Shown here: in pieces, positions 1-7,571 of the stretch
Layout: the number at the start of each line of letters is the position of its first letter
Position numbering within the stretch: position 1 is the first letter of the stretch
Assembly: GCF_018780385.1 (NCBI RefSeq)
Contig: NZ_JADMJO010000118.1
Location: 1 to 32,253, forward strand
DNA length: 32,253 bases
Origin: Hydrogenophaga sp.
GTDB taxonomy: Bacteria; Pseudomonadota; Gammaproteobacteria; Burkholderiales; Burkholderiaceae_C
Direction: 5' to 3'
Translations under genes and position numbers: made by a program
The notes under the pieces: generated by a model
What the model was told of the DNA's origin: nothing
Databases searched by the model: none
What the model saw: the letters and a program-made list of their open reading frames with translations, nothing else

Positions 1-915
1 GCGCAGGCCGGCGCCGAGTGGTTCCCGAGCACGCCCGACCAGAAGCCGGTGGACATCGCGCGCGCCGCGATCGACTACGCGCGCAAGCACTACTTCGACG
101 TGCTGCTGGTCGACACCGCGGGCCGCCTGGCGATCGACGAGGCGCTGATGCGCGAGATCCAGGAACTGCACGCCGTGCTCAAGCCGGTGGAGACGCTGTT
201 CGTGGTCGACGCGATGCAGGGCCAGGACGCGATCAACACCGCCAAGGCCTTCAAGGACGCGCTGCCGCTGACCGGCATCATCCTCACCAAGCTCGACGGT
301 GACTCGCGCGGCGGTGCGGCGTTGTCGGTGCGCGCCATCACCGGCGCGCCGATCAAGTTCGCCGGCGTGTCGGAAAAGATCGACGGTCTGGAGGTGTTCG
401 ACGCCGAGCGCCACGCAGGACGCATCCTGGGCATGGGCGACATCCTGGCGCTGGTCGAACAGGTCACGGCCGGGGTCGACATGGCGGCAGCGCAGAAGCT
501 CGCGGCCAAGGTCAAGAGTGGTGAGGGCTTCGACCTCAACGATTTTCTGGACCAGATCCGTCAGATGAAACAGATGGGTGGTCTCTCCAGCCTGATGGAC
601 AAGCTGCCCAGCGCGATGGCCGCCAAAGCCGGTCAGGTCGACCTGGGCCGCGCCGAGAAGGACATCCAGCGCAAGGAAGGCATCATCTGCAGCATGACGT
701 TCAAGGAGCGCCGCAAGCCCGAGATCATCAAGGCCACGCGCAAGCGCCGCATCGCCGCCGGCGCCGGCGTGCAGGTGCAGGAAGTCAACCGCCTGCTCAA
801 GGAGTTCGAGCAGATGCAGGACATGATGAAGAAGATGAAGGGCGGCGGCATGATGAAGATGATGAAACGCATGGGGGGCATGAAGGGCATGCCCAAGCTG
901 CCCGGCATGGGCTGA
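1..915 (+). CDS. ffh: Signal recognition particle protein Ffh (5'-truncated by window edge)
   Basis: This is the GTPase subunit of the signal recognition particle. It binds 4.5S RNA and hydrophobic signal sequences of nascent chains and delivers them to FtsY. The frame is open from base 1, so only the C-terminal ~304 residues are present of a family usually ~450 long. The G-domain motifs DTAGR (G3) and TKLDGDSRGG (G4 plus following loop) are visible. The M domain follows, with SMTFKERRKPEIIK, the RKRRIAAGAG RNA-binding signature and VQEVNRLLKEF, ending in a methionine-rich tail (MMKKMKGGGMMKMMKRMGG) typical of the signal-sequence groove. The Walker A region and N domain lie outside the window. 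The next gene starts 4 bp after the stop, so co-transcription is likely. Confidence 0.97.
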   Translation, partial: AQAGAEWFPSTPDQKPVDIARAAIDYARKHYFDVLLVDTAGRLAIDEALMREIQELHAVLKPVETLFVVDAMQGQDAINTAKAFKDALPLTGIILTKLDGDSRGGAALSVRAITGAPIKFAGVSEKIDGLEVFDAERHAGRILGMGDILALVEQVTAGVDMAAAQKLAAKVKSGEGFDLNDFLDQIRQMKQMGGLSSLMDKLPSAMAAKAGQVDLGRAEKDIQRKEGIICSMTFKERRKPEIIKATRKRRIAAGAGVQVQEVNRLLKEFEQMQDMMKKMKGGGMMKMMKRMGGMKGMPKLPGMG

Positions 916-919
916 CCCC

Positions 920-1540
920 ATGACAGTGCCCACCGATCCCCACACCATCGACGACCTCGCGTCGCTCCAGTCGCTGTTCGGCCCGGTGGGCGAGGCCTCG
1001 GTGCGCAAGGAAGTCTCGCGCCTGCACCCGGTCTACCAGCGCTGGATCGAAGCGTCGCCTTTCGCGGTGCTCGCCACTGTCGGGCCCGATGGCCTGGACG
1101 CCTCGCCGCGCGGTGACCCGCCCGGCCTGGTAACGGTACTGGACGAACACACCTTGCTGCTGCCCGAGCGCGCCGGCAACAACCGCGTGGACAGTCTGAA
1201 GAACATCCTGGCCGACCCGCGCGTGGCGCTGCTTTTTTTCATACCCGGCGTGGGCGAGACGGTGCGTGTGAACGGCCGCGCGCGCATATCGGTGGCGCCC
1301 GACTTGCTGCAGCGCCTGGCCATGGACGGCAAGCCGCCGCGGTGCGTGTTGGTGATCACCGTGGAGACGGTGTTCTTCCAGTGCGCGCGGGCCATGAAGC
1401 GCTCCCGCTTGTGGGAATCGCACGATCCCGCGCAGGTGCCCAGCGCCGGCCAGGTGCTCGCGGCCCTGACGCACGACGCCATCGACGGCGTGGCCTACGA
1501 CCGAGCGCTGCCCGCGCGCCAGCGCGACACGCTGTACTGA
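920..1540 (+). CDS. Pyridoxamine 5'-phosphate oxidase-family FMN-binding protein
   Basis: 206 aa, a small split-barrel flavoprotein of the PPOX superfamily. It resembles the MSMEG_1061-type subgroup annotated as FMN-dependent PPOX flavoproteins. The segment SPFAVLATVGPDGLDASPRGD is the usual first strands of the FMN-binding barrel. The stretch LPERAGNNRVDSLKNIL followed by DPRVALLFFIPG and VRVNGRARIS is the typical core. Members bind FMN or F420, but the substrate of this subgroup is generally unknown, so no specific reaction is assigned. The ATG lies 4 bp after the ffh stop with no good Shine-Dalgarno, so translation is probably coupled to ffh. It ends 15 bp before the convergent IclR stop. 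Confidence 0.85.
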   Translation: MTVPTDPHTIDDLASLQSLFGPVGEASVRKEVSRLHPVYQRWIEASPFAVLATVGPDGLDASPRGDPPGLVTVLDEHTLLLPERAGNNRVDSLKNILADPRVALLFFIPGVGETVRVNGRARISVAPDLLQRLAMDGKPPRCVLVITVETVFFQCARAMKRSRLWESHDPAQVPSAGQVLAALTHDAIDGVAYDRALPARQRDTLY

Positions 1541-1555
1541 ACGGACGCGGCTGGC

Positions 1556-2326
1556 TCAGCCCAGCGTGCGCGCCAGCGCATGAGCCGCCGCTTGCAGGCG
1601 CGGCAACTGCGACCGGGCCTGCGCCAGCGTCATGCGCGCGGCCGGCGCCTGCAAGGCCAGCGCGCAGCGCACCGTGCGCTGGCCTGGTGCAAACACCGGC
1701 ACCGCCACGCACACCAGACCTTCGACGAACTCCTCGGCGTCCACTGCGTGGCCATCGCGGCGGATGGTGTCCAGCTCGGCTTGCAGCGCCCCGCGTTCGG
1801 TCAAGGTGCTGGCGGTGTAGCGTGTGAGTGGCAGGCCGTCGAGCAGTGTGCGGCGCTGTCGCGCACCCATCCAGGCGAGAAACAGTTTGCCGCTGGCCGA
1901 GCAATGCACCGGCACGCGCGTGCCCGGGCGCAGTTCCAGCCGCAGCGGAAAGGCGGACTCCACGCGGTCCAGGTAGACCACGTCGGCGCCCGACATCGCG
2001 GTGAGGTTGCAGCTCTCGCCGACCTCGCTCACCAGTTGGCGCAGCACCGCGTGGCGCACGCCTTGCAGCGCGCTGCTGCTGAGCGCTGCTTCAGACAAAC
2101 GCAGCAGGCGAGGCGCCAGCGCAAAGTGGCGACCATCGGGTTCGCGCACGAGCCAGCCACCGGCCTCCAGCTGCGTCAACATCCGGTGCGCCGTGGGCTT
2201 GGGCCAGCCGGTCAAGGCCACCACATCGGGCAGCGCCTGCGGTGTGTCCTGACGCGCCAGCACATCCAGCAGCTCCATGAGGCGCAGGCCCGGGCTGCTG
2301 TCGTTTTCGGCCGGCGTGTCTGTCAT
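1556..2326 (-). CDS. IclR-family transcriptional regulator
   Basis: 256 aa with the IclR architecture. An N-terminal winged helix-turn-helix (about residues 14-75, with LPDVVALTGWPKPTAHRMLTQ as the HTH) is followed by a C-terminal ligand-binding domain from about residue 80 (VVYLDRVES, VPVHCSASGKLFLAW, DAEEFVEGLVCVAVPVF). Such proteins usually repress or activate adjacent catabolic operons and respond to a small carbon compound. It is divergent from the SDR/monooxygenase/transporter operon and is the obvious candidate regulator of it. The chosen ATG (2324-2326) sits flush against one arm of a 9-bp inverted repeat. An in-frame ATG at 2348-2350 would add eight residues (MIRLIFRD). Neither start has a convincing ribosome-binding site, so the start is uncertain. 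Confidence 0.9.
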   Translation of the reverse strand: MTDTPAENDSSPGLRLMELLDVLARQDTPQALPDVVALTGWPKPTAHRMLTQLEAGGWLVREPDGRHFALAPRLLRLSEAALSSSALQGVRHAVLRQLVSEVGESCNLTAMSGADVVYLDRVESAFPLRLELRPGTRVPVHCSASGKLFLAWMGARQRRTLLDGLPLTRYTASTLTERGALQAELDTIRRDGHAVDAEEFVEGLVCVAVPVFAPGQRTVRCALALQAPAARMTLAQARSQLPRLQAAAHALARTLG

Positions 2327-2366
2327 ATCTCGAAAAATGAGACGGATCATTCAAATATTTCGAGAT
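2327..2366. promoter_or_regulatory. Candidate IclR operator: 9-bp perfect inverted repeat
   Basis: ATCTCGAAA (2327-2335) and TTTCGAGAT (2358-2366) are perfect inverted repeats separated by 22 bp, so arm centres are 31 bp apart, about three helical turns. They lie between the divergent IclR gene and the SDR gene. A TAGAAT box on the minus strand (2374-2369) could serve as the -10 of the regulator, placing its start site in the right arm. TACATT at 2383-2388 could be a -10 for the plus-strand operon. Operator function is inferred from position and symmetry. Confidence 0.5.
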
Positions 2367-2420
2367 TTATTCTAGTGCCGCCTACATTGCCTGCACAACA
2401 CAGATTGAGGAGACCGGGGT

Positions 2421-3236
2421 TTGAGAGGTTCGATTTTTCACAACGCCGTGGTCACGGGGGCCTGCGGCGGCCTGGGGCAGGCGCTGTCTCGCGAGCTACT
2501 GGCGGGTGGGGCGCGCGTGGCATTGGTCGGGCTGCGGCGGTCCGAGCTGGAGGCGCTCGCCGCGCTGGCACCGGACCGCTGCGAGATCTACCAACCCGAC
2601 GTGTCCGACGCCGCCGCGATGCAGGCCATGGCCGCCGACTGGATGGGCCGCTTCGGCGCCCCCGACCTCGTGATCGCCAACGCGGGCGTGGCCGGCGGCT
2701 TCGACACCGCGCAGGCGAGCGACCTGACCGTGCTGCGCCGCATGCTGGAGATCAACCTGCTCGGCGTGGCCACCACGTTCCAGCCCTTTCTGGAACCCAT
2801 GCGCGCCAGCGGCCAACGCGGTGCGCTGGTGGGTGTGGCCAGCCTGGCGGGCTGGCGCGGCATGCCGGGCAACGGCGCGTACTGCGCGAGCAAGGCCGGC
2901 CTGATCGCCTACCTGCAAAGCCTGCGCGCCGAGCTGCGGCCCACGGCGCTCTCGGTGCACACCATCAGCCCGGGCTACCTGCGCACCGCGCTCACTGCCG
3001 GCAACCGCTTCGCCATGCCCGGTCTGCTCGAACCCGACGAGGCCGCGCGCCGGCTGCTCGCGGGCGTGGCCGCCGGCACCGAACACATCGTGCTGCCGCG
3101 GCGCATCGGCTGGCTCTCGCGCGCACTCGCCCTGCTGCCCGCGCGGCTGCACGACCGCATCCTGCTCGGCCAGCCCCGCAAGCCCCGTGTGGGTGAACCC
3201 GGCGCCACCGACATCCCCGGTATCAAGAAACCATGA
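2421..3236 (+). CDS. Short-chain dehydrogenase/reductase (classical SDR)
   Basis: 271 aa NAD(P)-dependent oxidoreductase of the classical SDR family. The nucleotide-binding motif is TGACGGLG (residues 12-19), followed by NAG (87-89). The catalytic residues N112, S141, Y154 and K158 are all present (Y-C-A-S-K). The C-terminal extension (WLSRALALLPARLHDRILLGQ) resembles membrane-associated DHRS-like SDRs. The start is a TTG at 2421, chosen because TGAGGAGA sits about 8 nt upstream and no ATG occurs before the cofactor motif. It is the first gene of the five-gene unit. Its stop overlaps the next start as ATGA (3233-3236). It probably oxidises an alcohol or reduces a ketone, with unknown substrate. 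Confidence 0.9.
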   Translation: MRGSIFHNAVVTGACGGLGQALSRELLAGGARVALVGLRRSELEALAALAPDRCEIYQPDVSDAAAMQAMAADWMGRFGAPDLVIANAGVAGGFDTAQASDLTVLRRMLEINLLGVATTFQPFLEPMRASGQRGALVGVASLAGWRGMPGNGAYCASKAGLIAYLQSLRAELRPTALSVHTISPGYLRTALTAGNRFAMPGLLEPDEAARRLLAGVAAGTEHIVLPRRIGWLSRALALLPARLHDRILLGQPRKPRVGEPGATDIPGIKKP

Positions 3237-4540
3237 ACACCACCCAACAGATCGCCCTCATCGGCGCCGGCCCCTCGGGCCTGGCCGGCGCACGCTGCCT
3301 GCAGAAACACGGCATCGCCTTCCAGGGTTTCGAGGCCCACACCGACGTGGGCGGCCTGTGGAACATCCACAACCCGCGCTCCACCGTGTACGCCTCGGCG
3401 CACCTGATCTCCAGCAAGCGCATGACGGAGTTCAGCGAATTCCCGATGCGCGAACACGTGGCCGACTACCCCAGTCACCGCGAACTGCTCGATTACTTCA
3501 GCGCCTTTGCCGACCACTTCCAGCTGCGCGAGCACTACCGATTCAGCACGCGCGTGCTGAAGGTCGAGCCGGTGAGCGATGCCCCCGACACGCTGTGGCG
3601 CGTGACCACCCAGGACGCCCATGGCCAGCAGATCACCGCCGACTACAAGGGCGTGGTGGTGGCCAACGGCACGCTGGCCGAGCCCAACATGCCGGCCTTC
3701 GAAGGCCACTTTGCCGGCGAGTTGCTGCACACCTCGGCCTACAAGCAAGCCGACCAGTTCCGCGACAAGCGCGTGCTCATCGTGGGTGCGGGAAATTCGG
3801 GCTGTGACATCGCGATCGACGCGGTGCACCAGGCGCGCAGCGTGGACATCTCGGTGCGGCGCGGCTATTACTTCGTGCCCAAGTACGTGTTCGGCAAGCC
3901 GGCCGATTGCATCGGCGGCAAGATCACGCTACCGCCCTGGCTCAAGCAGAAGATCGACAGCACCGTCCTGAAGTGGTTCACCGGCGACCCGGTGCGTTTC
4001 GGTTTCCCCAAGCCGGCCTACAAGATGTACGAGTCACACCCGGTGGTGAACTCGCTCATCCTGTACCACGTCGGCCATGGCGACGTGGGCGTGCGCGCCG
4101 ACATCGCGCGCTTCGTCGGCCACACCGTGCACTTCAAGGACGGTAGCGCGCGCGACTACGACCTGGTCCTCGCGGCCACCGGCTACAAGCTGCACTACCC
4201 CTTCCTCGACCACGCGCTGCTCAACTGGCAGGGCATGGCACCGCGGCTCTACCTGAATATCTTCGCGCCGCGCTTCGACCGCCTGGCCGTGCTCGGCATG
4301 GTCGAGGCCAGCGGCCTGGGCTGGCAGGGTCGCTACGAGCAGGCCGAGCTGGTGGCGCGCTACTTCAAGGGGCTGGACGAAGGCAATGCGAGCGCCGCCG
4401 CACTCAACGCCGCCAAGGCGGGCCCGCCACCCGATCTCTCGGGTGGCTACAAATACCTGCAGCTCGAGCGCATGGCCTACTACGTGAACAAGGACGCCTA
4501 CCGCACCGCGGTGCGTCAGGCGGCCGAGGCCCTGGCCTGA
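3233..4540 (+). CDS. Flavin-containing monooxygenase (FMO-like, NAD(P)/FAD dependent)
   Basis: 435 aa class B flavoprotein monooxygenase. The FAD Rossmann motif GAGPSG is at residues 11-16 and the NADPH motif GAGNSG at about 186-191. Between them FAGELLHTSAY (about 160-170) matches the FMO identity pattern FxGxxxHxxxY rather than the Baeyer-Villiger signature ending in W(P/D). It therefore looks like an N- or S-oxygenating or related FMO, although class B enzymes are promiscuous. A C-terminal LAATGYK resembles the ATG-containing motif of this group. It overlaps the SDR by 4 bp and is followed 27 bp later by a transporter gene. The substrate is unknown. Family assignment is strong and chemistry is inferred. 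Confidence 0.92.
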   Translation: MNTTQQIALIGAGPSGLAGARCLQKHGIAFQGFEAHTDVGGLWNIHNPRSTVYASAHLISSKRMTEFSEFPMREHVADYPSHRELLDYFSAFADHFQLREHYRFSTRVLKVEPVSDAPDTLWRVTTQDAHGQQITADYKGVVVANGTLAEPNMPAFEGHFAGELLHTSAYKQADQFRDKRVLIVGAGNSGCDIAIDAVHQARSVDISVRRGYYFVPKYVFGKPADCIGGKITLPPWLKQKIDSTVLKWFTGDPVRFGFPKPAYKMYESHPVVNSLILYHVGHGDVGVRADIARFVGHTVHFKDGSARDYDLVLAATGYKLHYPFLDHALLNWQGMAPRLYLNIFAPRFDRLAVLGMVEASGLGWQGRYEQAELVARYFKGLDEGNASAAALNAAKAGPPPDLSGGYKYLQLERMAYYVNKDAYRTAVRQAAEALA

Positions 4541-4567
4541 CCCCAACGACAACAACAGGAGATCCCC

Positions 4568-5503
4568 ATGCTGCCCGTGGACGAAATACGCCTGAACTTC
4601 AACCCGGCTTCGCTGGCCGTGCTCAACGCGGTGCTCGCCTTCCTCATGTTCGGCATCGCGCTGGACACGCGCATCGAGGACTTCCGCCGCGTCTCGCGCA
4701 TGCCGCTGGCGTTCACGGTGGGCATCGTGGCGCAGTTCATCGCTCTGCCGGCCATCACCTTCGTGCTCACATTGCTGCTGCAGCCCGGCCCGAGCATCGC
4801 GCTGGGCATGATCCTGGTGGCCTGCTGCCCGCCCGGCAACGTGAGCAACATCCTCACCCACCGCGCCAACGGCAACGTGGCGCTCAGCGTGTCGATGACG
4901 GCGGTGTCCAACGCCATCGCCATCGTCGCCATGCCGCTGAACTTCGCCTTCTGGGGCGGCATCCACCCGACCGCCGCGCCGCTGCTCAAGACCATCGCGC
5001 TGGACCCGCTGGAGATGTTCGGCCACATCCTGCTCATCATCGGCGTGCCCTTCGTGCTGGGCATCTGGTGCGCGCACCGCTTTCCGAACTGGACCAAGCG
5101 CTTCAAGAAACCGGTGCGCATCCTGAGCTTCGTGGCGCTCATTGCCTTCATCGTGGGCGCGATCGCGGGCAACTGGCGCTACTTCCTGGACTACGTGGGC
5201 CTGGTGCTGCTGGCGGTGGTGATCCACGACGCGCTGGCCTTCGGCACCGGCTACGCGATCGCGCGCGCCGCCGGCCTGTCCGACTACGACCGCCGTGCGC
5301 TTTCCATCGAGGTGGGCATCCGCAACGCGGGCCTGGGCCTGGTCATCATCTTCAGCTTCTTCGGTGGCCTGGGCGGCATGGCGGTGGTGGCCGGCGTCTG
5401 GGGCTTCTGGGACATCATCGCCGGCCTGATCCTGGCGGGCTGGTGGTCGAAACGACCGCTGCAGGGCGGCTTGCCCGTGGCGTCTGCCGGGCCTCGCTCA
5501 TGA
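4568..5503 (+). CDS. Bile acid:sodium symporter (BASS/SBF) family transporter
   Basis: 311 aa polytopic inner-membrane protein with about nine hydrophobic segments. The BASS core is visible in LVACCPPGNVSNILTHRANG followed by NVALSVSMTAVSN, the crossover region that binds sodium and substrate in structurally known members. Family members carry bile acids, pantoate, pyruvate and other organic anions, so bile acid is not implied. A good ribosome-binding site (CAGGAG at 4556-4561) precedes the ATG. The stop overlaps the next start as ATGA (5500-5503). Its position in an oxidoreductase operon suggests it imports the substrate of the adjacent enzymes. That is inference. Confidence 0.9.
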   Translation: MLPVDEIRLNFNPASLAVLNAVLAFLMFGIALDTRIEDFRRVSRMPLAFTVGIVAQFIALPAITFVLTLLLQPGPSIALGMILVACCPPGNVSNILTHRANGNVALSVSMTAVSNAIAIVAMPLNFAFWGGIHPTAAPLLKTIALDPLEMFGHILLIIGVPFVLGIWCAHRFPNWTKRFKKPVRILSFVALIAFIVGAIAGNWRYFLDYVGLVLLAVVIHDALAFGTGYAIARAAGLSDYDRRALSIEVGIRNAGLGLVIIFSFFGGLGGMAVVAGVWGFWDIIAGLILAGWWSKRPLQGGLPVASAGPRS

Positions 5504-6510
5504 CGGCAGACACAGCGAAAGCGCCGGCCGCCCGGCGCGTGCTGGTCACGGGCGCCGACGGCTTTCTCGGGCGCGGCCTGATCGAAGTGCTCGCGCAAGA
5601 CACCTACATCCAGCACCTCGTGGCGGTGGACGTGCGCGAGGTGCCGCTCGAGCGCCGCCTGCCGCGCGTGACCTATGTGATGCAGGACGTGCGCTCGGCC
5701 TCGCTGGCCAACACCGTGGCCCTGCATGGCATCGACACCGTGGTGCACCTGGCCTCCATCGTCACGCCGGGCAAAGGCTCGAACCGCGCGTTCGAACACT
5801 CGGTGGATGTGGGCGGCACGCGCAACGTGATCCGGGCCTGCCTGGCGCACCGGGTGGACCACCTGGTGGTCTCCAGCAGCGGCGCGGCCTACGGCTACCA
5901 CGCCGACAACCCGGCCTGGTTGACCGAAGACCACCCACTGCGCGGCAACGAGGTGTTTGCCTACGCGCACCACAAACGGCTGGTCGAGGAGATGTTGGCC
6001 AGGACGCGCGCCGCCCACCCCGAGTTGCACCAGACCGTGCTGCGCATCGGCACCATCCTGGGCGAGCGGGTGGACAACCAGATCACCGCGCTGTTCGAGA
6101 AGCGGCGCATCCTCGCCATCCAGGGCAGCGACAGCCCCTTCGTGTTCGTGTGGGACGAGGACGTGACCGGCGCCATCGTGCACGCGATCAGCGGCCGCGG
6201 CCTGCCGGGTTGCTACAACCTCGCGGGCGACGGCGCGCTCACGCTGTTCGAGATCGCGCAGCGTCTCAACAAGAAACCGCGCGTGTTGCCCGCCGGCCTG
6301 CTGCGCGCGGCGCTGCGCTTGGGCTCGGCGCTGGGCATCAGCCGCTATGGGCCGGAGCAACTTGACTTTCTGCGCTACCGCCCCGTGCTGCTCAACACCG
6401 CGCTGAAGGAACGCTTCGGCTACACACCGCGCAAGACCAGCGCCGAAGCCTTTGAGGCGTTCGTGGCCGCGCGCGCCGCGCAGGGCCGCAGCGTGAGGGC
6501 CGCGCCGTGA
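5500..6510 (+). CDS. NAD(P)-dependent epimerase/dehydratase (extended SDR)
   Basis: 336 aa extended SDR. The cofactor motif TGADGFLG is at residues 17-24. Catalytic Ser is in SSSGAAYG (from 125), and Y155 with K159 form YAHHK. VVHLASIVTP (about 81-90) corresponds to the conserved strand-4 motif. Members include UDP-sugar epimerases, 3-beta-hydroxysteroid-type dehydrogenases and many enzymes of unknown substrate, and the sequence alone does not choose among them. The frame is open further upstream, but the ATG at 5500 overlapping the transporter stop (ATGA) and the position of the Rossmann motif set the start. The stop overlaps the next gene's GTG start (GTGA, 6507-6510). Confidence 0.9.
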   Translation: MTADTAKAPAARRVLVTGADGFLGRGLIEVLAQDTYIQHLVAVDVREVPLERRLPRVTYVMQDVRSASLANTVALHGIDTVVHLASIVTPGKGSNRAFEHSVDVGGTRNVIRACLAHRVDHLVVSSSGAAYGYHADNPAWLTEDHPLRGNEVFAYAHHKRLVEEMLARTRAAHPELHQTVLRIGTILGERVDNQITALFEKRRILAIQGSDSPFVFVWDEDVTGAIVHAISGRGLPGCYNLAGDGALTLFEIAQRLNKKPRVLPAGLLRAALRLGSALGISRYGPEQLDFLRYRPVLLNTALKERFGYTPRKTSAEAFEAFVAARAAQGRSVRAAP

Positions 6511-7418
6511 ACGTGATTCCCCTGTCCCGTGGCGACCTGCTGCGCGCGCTCGCGGTGGTGGTGATCTGGGGCCTGAACTTTGTGGTGATGAAGGTCGGCC
6601 TGCAGGGCATCGGCCCCATGCTGCTGGGCGCCCTGCGTTTTGCCATGGCCGCGCTCCCCTTCCTGCTGTTCGTGAAGTTTCCCAAGCTGCCCTGGCGCTA
6701 CGTGGCTGCTTATGGACTGGCGCAGGGCCTGGGCCAGTTCGGTTTTCTGTTCCTGGGTTTGCAGATGGGCATGACCGTGGGCATGGCGTCGGTGGTCATG
6801 CAGACGCAGGCCTTTTTCACGCTGCTGCTGGCGGTGCCGGTGCTGGGCGAACGCGCGCGCTTTTCTCAAGGGCTGGGGCTGGTGGTGGCGCTGTGCGGCT
6901 TGGTGCTGATCGCCACCGCGCACGGCGAGGGCCCGGGGCAGATGACGCTCGCCGGCTTTGTGCTCACGCTCGGGGCCGCGTTCATGTGGGCGGTGTCCAA
7001 CCTGGTGGCACGCCTGGCCAGCCGCGTGGCCGATTACGACCCGTTCCCTTTCATCGTCTGGAGCAGCGTGTTCCCCATCGCGCCGTTTGTGGCACTGGCG
7101 CTGTGGATGGACGGGCCGCAGACCGTGCTGCAACAGGTGGCGGGCATGGACCTGCCAGCGTTCCTTGCGGTGCTCTTCCTCGCCTGGCTGGCCACGTTGC
7201 TGGCCTACAGCCTGTGGACGCGCCTGCTCAAGCGTCACCCGGCCGGGCGCGTCACGCCGTTTTCACTGCTGGTGCCGGTGGTGGGGCTGTGGTCGGCGTG
7301 GATGTTTTTCGACGAACTGCCGCTGGCCCAGCAGTGGCTGGGTACAGGCTTGGTGCTGATGGGCCTGGTGGTGAACCAGCTGGGCGGCGTCTGGATGGCG
7401 TGGCTGAGGCGAGCCTGA
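6507..7418 (+). CDS. EamA/DMT-superfamily transporter
   Basis: 303 aa membrane protein with ten predicted hydrophobic helices arranged as two EamA repeats, the layout of drug/metabolite exporters such as YdcZ/RhaT-like proteins and EamA itself. WGLNFVVMKVGL near the N-terminus and the second-repeat WAVSNLVARLASR are typical. The start is GTG, overlapping the preceding stop as GTGA. It is the last gene of the five-gene unit and is probably an exporter or a second carrier for an intermediate. It might instead be an unrelated rider. The substrate cannot be read from sequence. Its stop is followed by a GC-rich palindromic repeat at about 7500-7566. Confidence 0.9.
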   Translation: MNVIPLSRGDLLRALAVVVIWGLNFVVMKVGLQGIGPMLLGALRFAMAALPFLLFVKFPKLPWRYVAAYGLAQGLGQFGFLFLGLQMGMTVGMASVVMQTQAFFTLLLAVPVLGERARFSQGLGLVVALCGLVLIATAHGEGPGQMTLAGFVLTLGAAFMWAVSNLVARLASRVADYDPFPFIVWSSVFPIAPFVALALWMDGPQTVLQQVAGMDLPAFLAVLFLAWLATLLAYSLWTRLLKRHPAGRVTPFSLLVPVVGLWSAWMFFDELPLAQQWLGTGLVLMGLVVNQLGGVWMAWLRRA

Positions 7419-7499
7419 CAGCGGATTTTGGTTGGAGCCTGCTCACCTAGCCGAAGCGAGATCCGCATCAGAAGAGGTAATGCATTCCAGAAACAACGA

Positions 7500-7566
7500 G
7501 GGTCCGGCTCTGCCGGCCCAAGGTGTTGCCCCCTCGAGGGGGGTGGCGCCGAAGGCGACGCGGGGG
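7500..7566. repeat. GC-rich palindromic dispersed repeat, copy A
   Basis: About 66 bp that recurs in inverted orientation at 17314-17378 with roughly six differences (substitutions plus one indel) by eye alignment. Weaker similarity extends left to about 7482. It contains internal stems such as CCGGC-TCT-GCCGG and CCCCCTCGAGGGGG, and lies between the convergent EamA and opgH stops. It therefore resembles a REP-like extragenic element that may also act as a bidirectional 3' hairpin. Element identity is inferred from the two copies. Confidence 0.75.
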
Positions 7567-7571
7567 GTGCT

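Noticed and set aside
3700..3750. Baeyer-Villiger monooxygenase signature in the FMO gene
   Set aside because: The motif is FAGELLHTSAY, which fits FxGxxxHxxxY of FMOs and lacks the W(P/D) end of the BVMO fingerprint.
4034..5227. Antisense open frame of 397 codons opposite the FMO and BASS genes
   Set aside because: Composition is His/Gly/Glu/Gln-rich and no domain is recognisable. The opposite strand has strong family matches.
5068..5499. N-terminal extension of the extended SDR gene upstream of 5500
   Set aside because: The extension overlaps the transporter gene in another frame and has Arg/Gly-rich shadow composition. The Rossmann motif begins 17 residues after the ATG at 5500.
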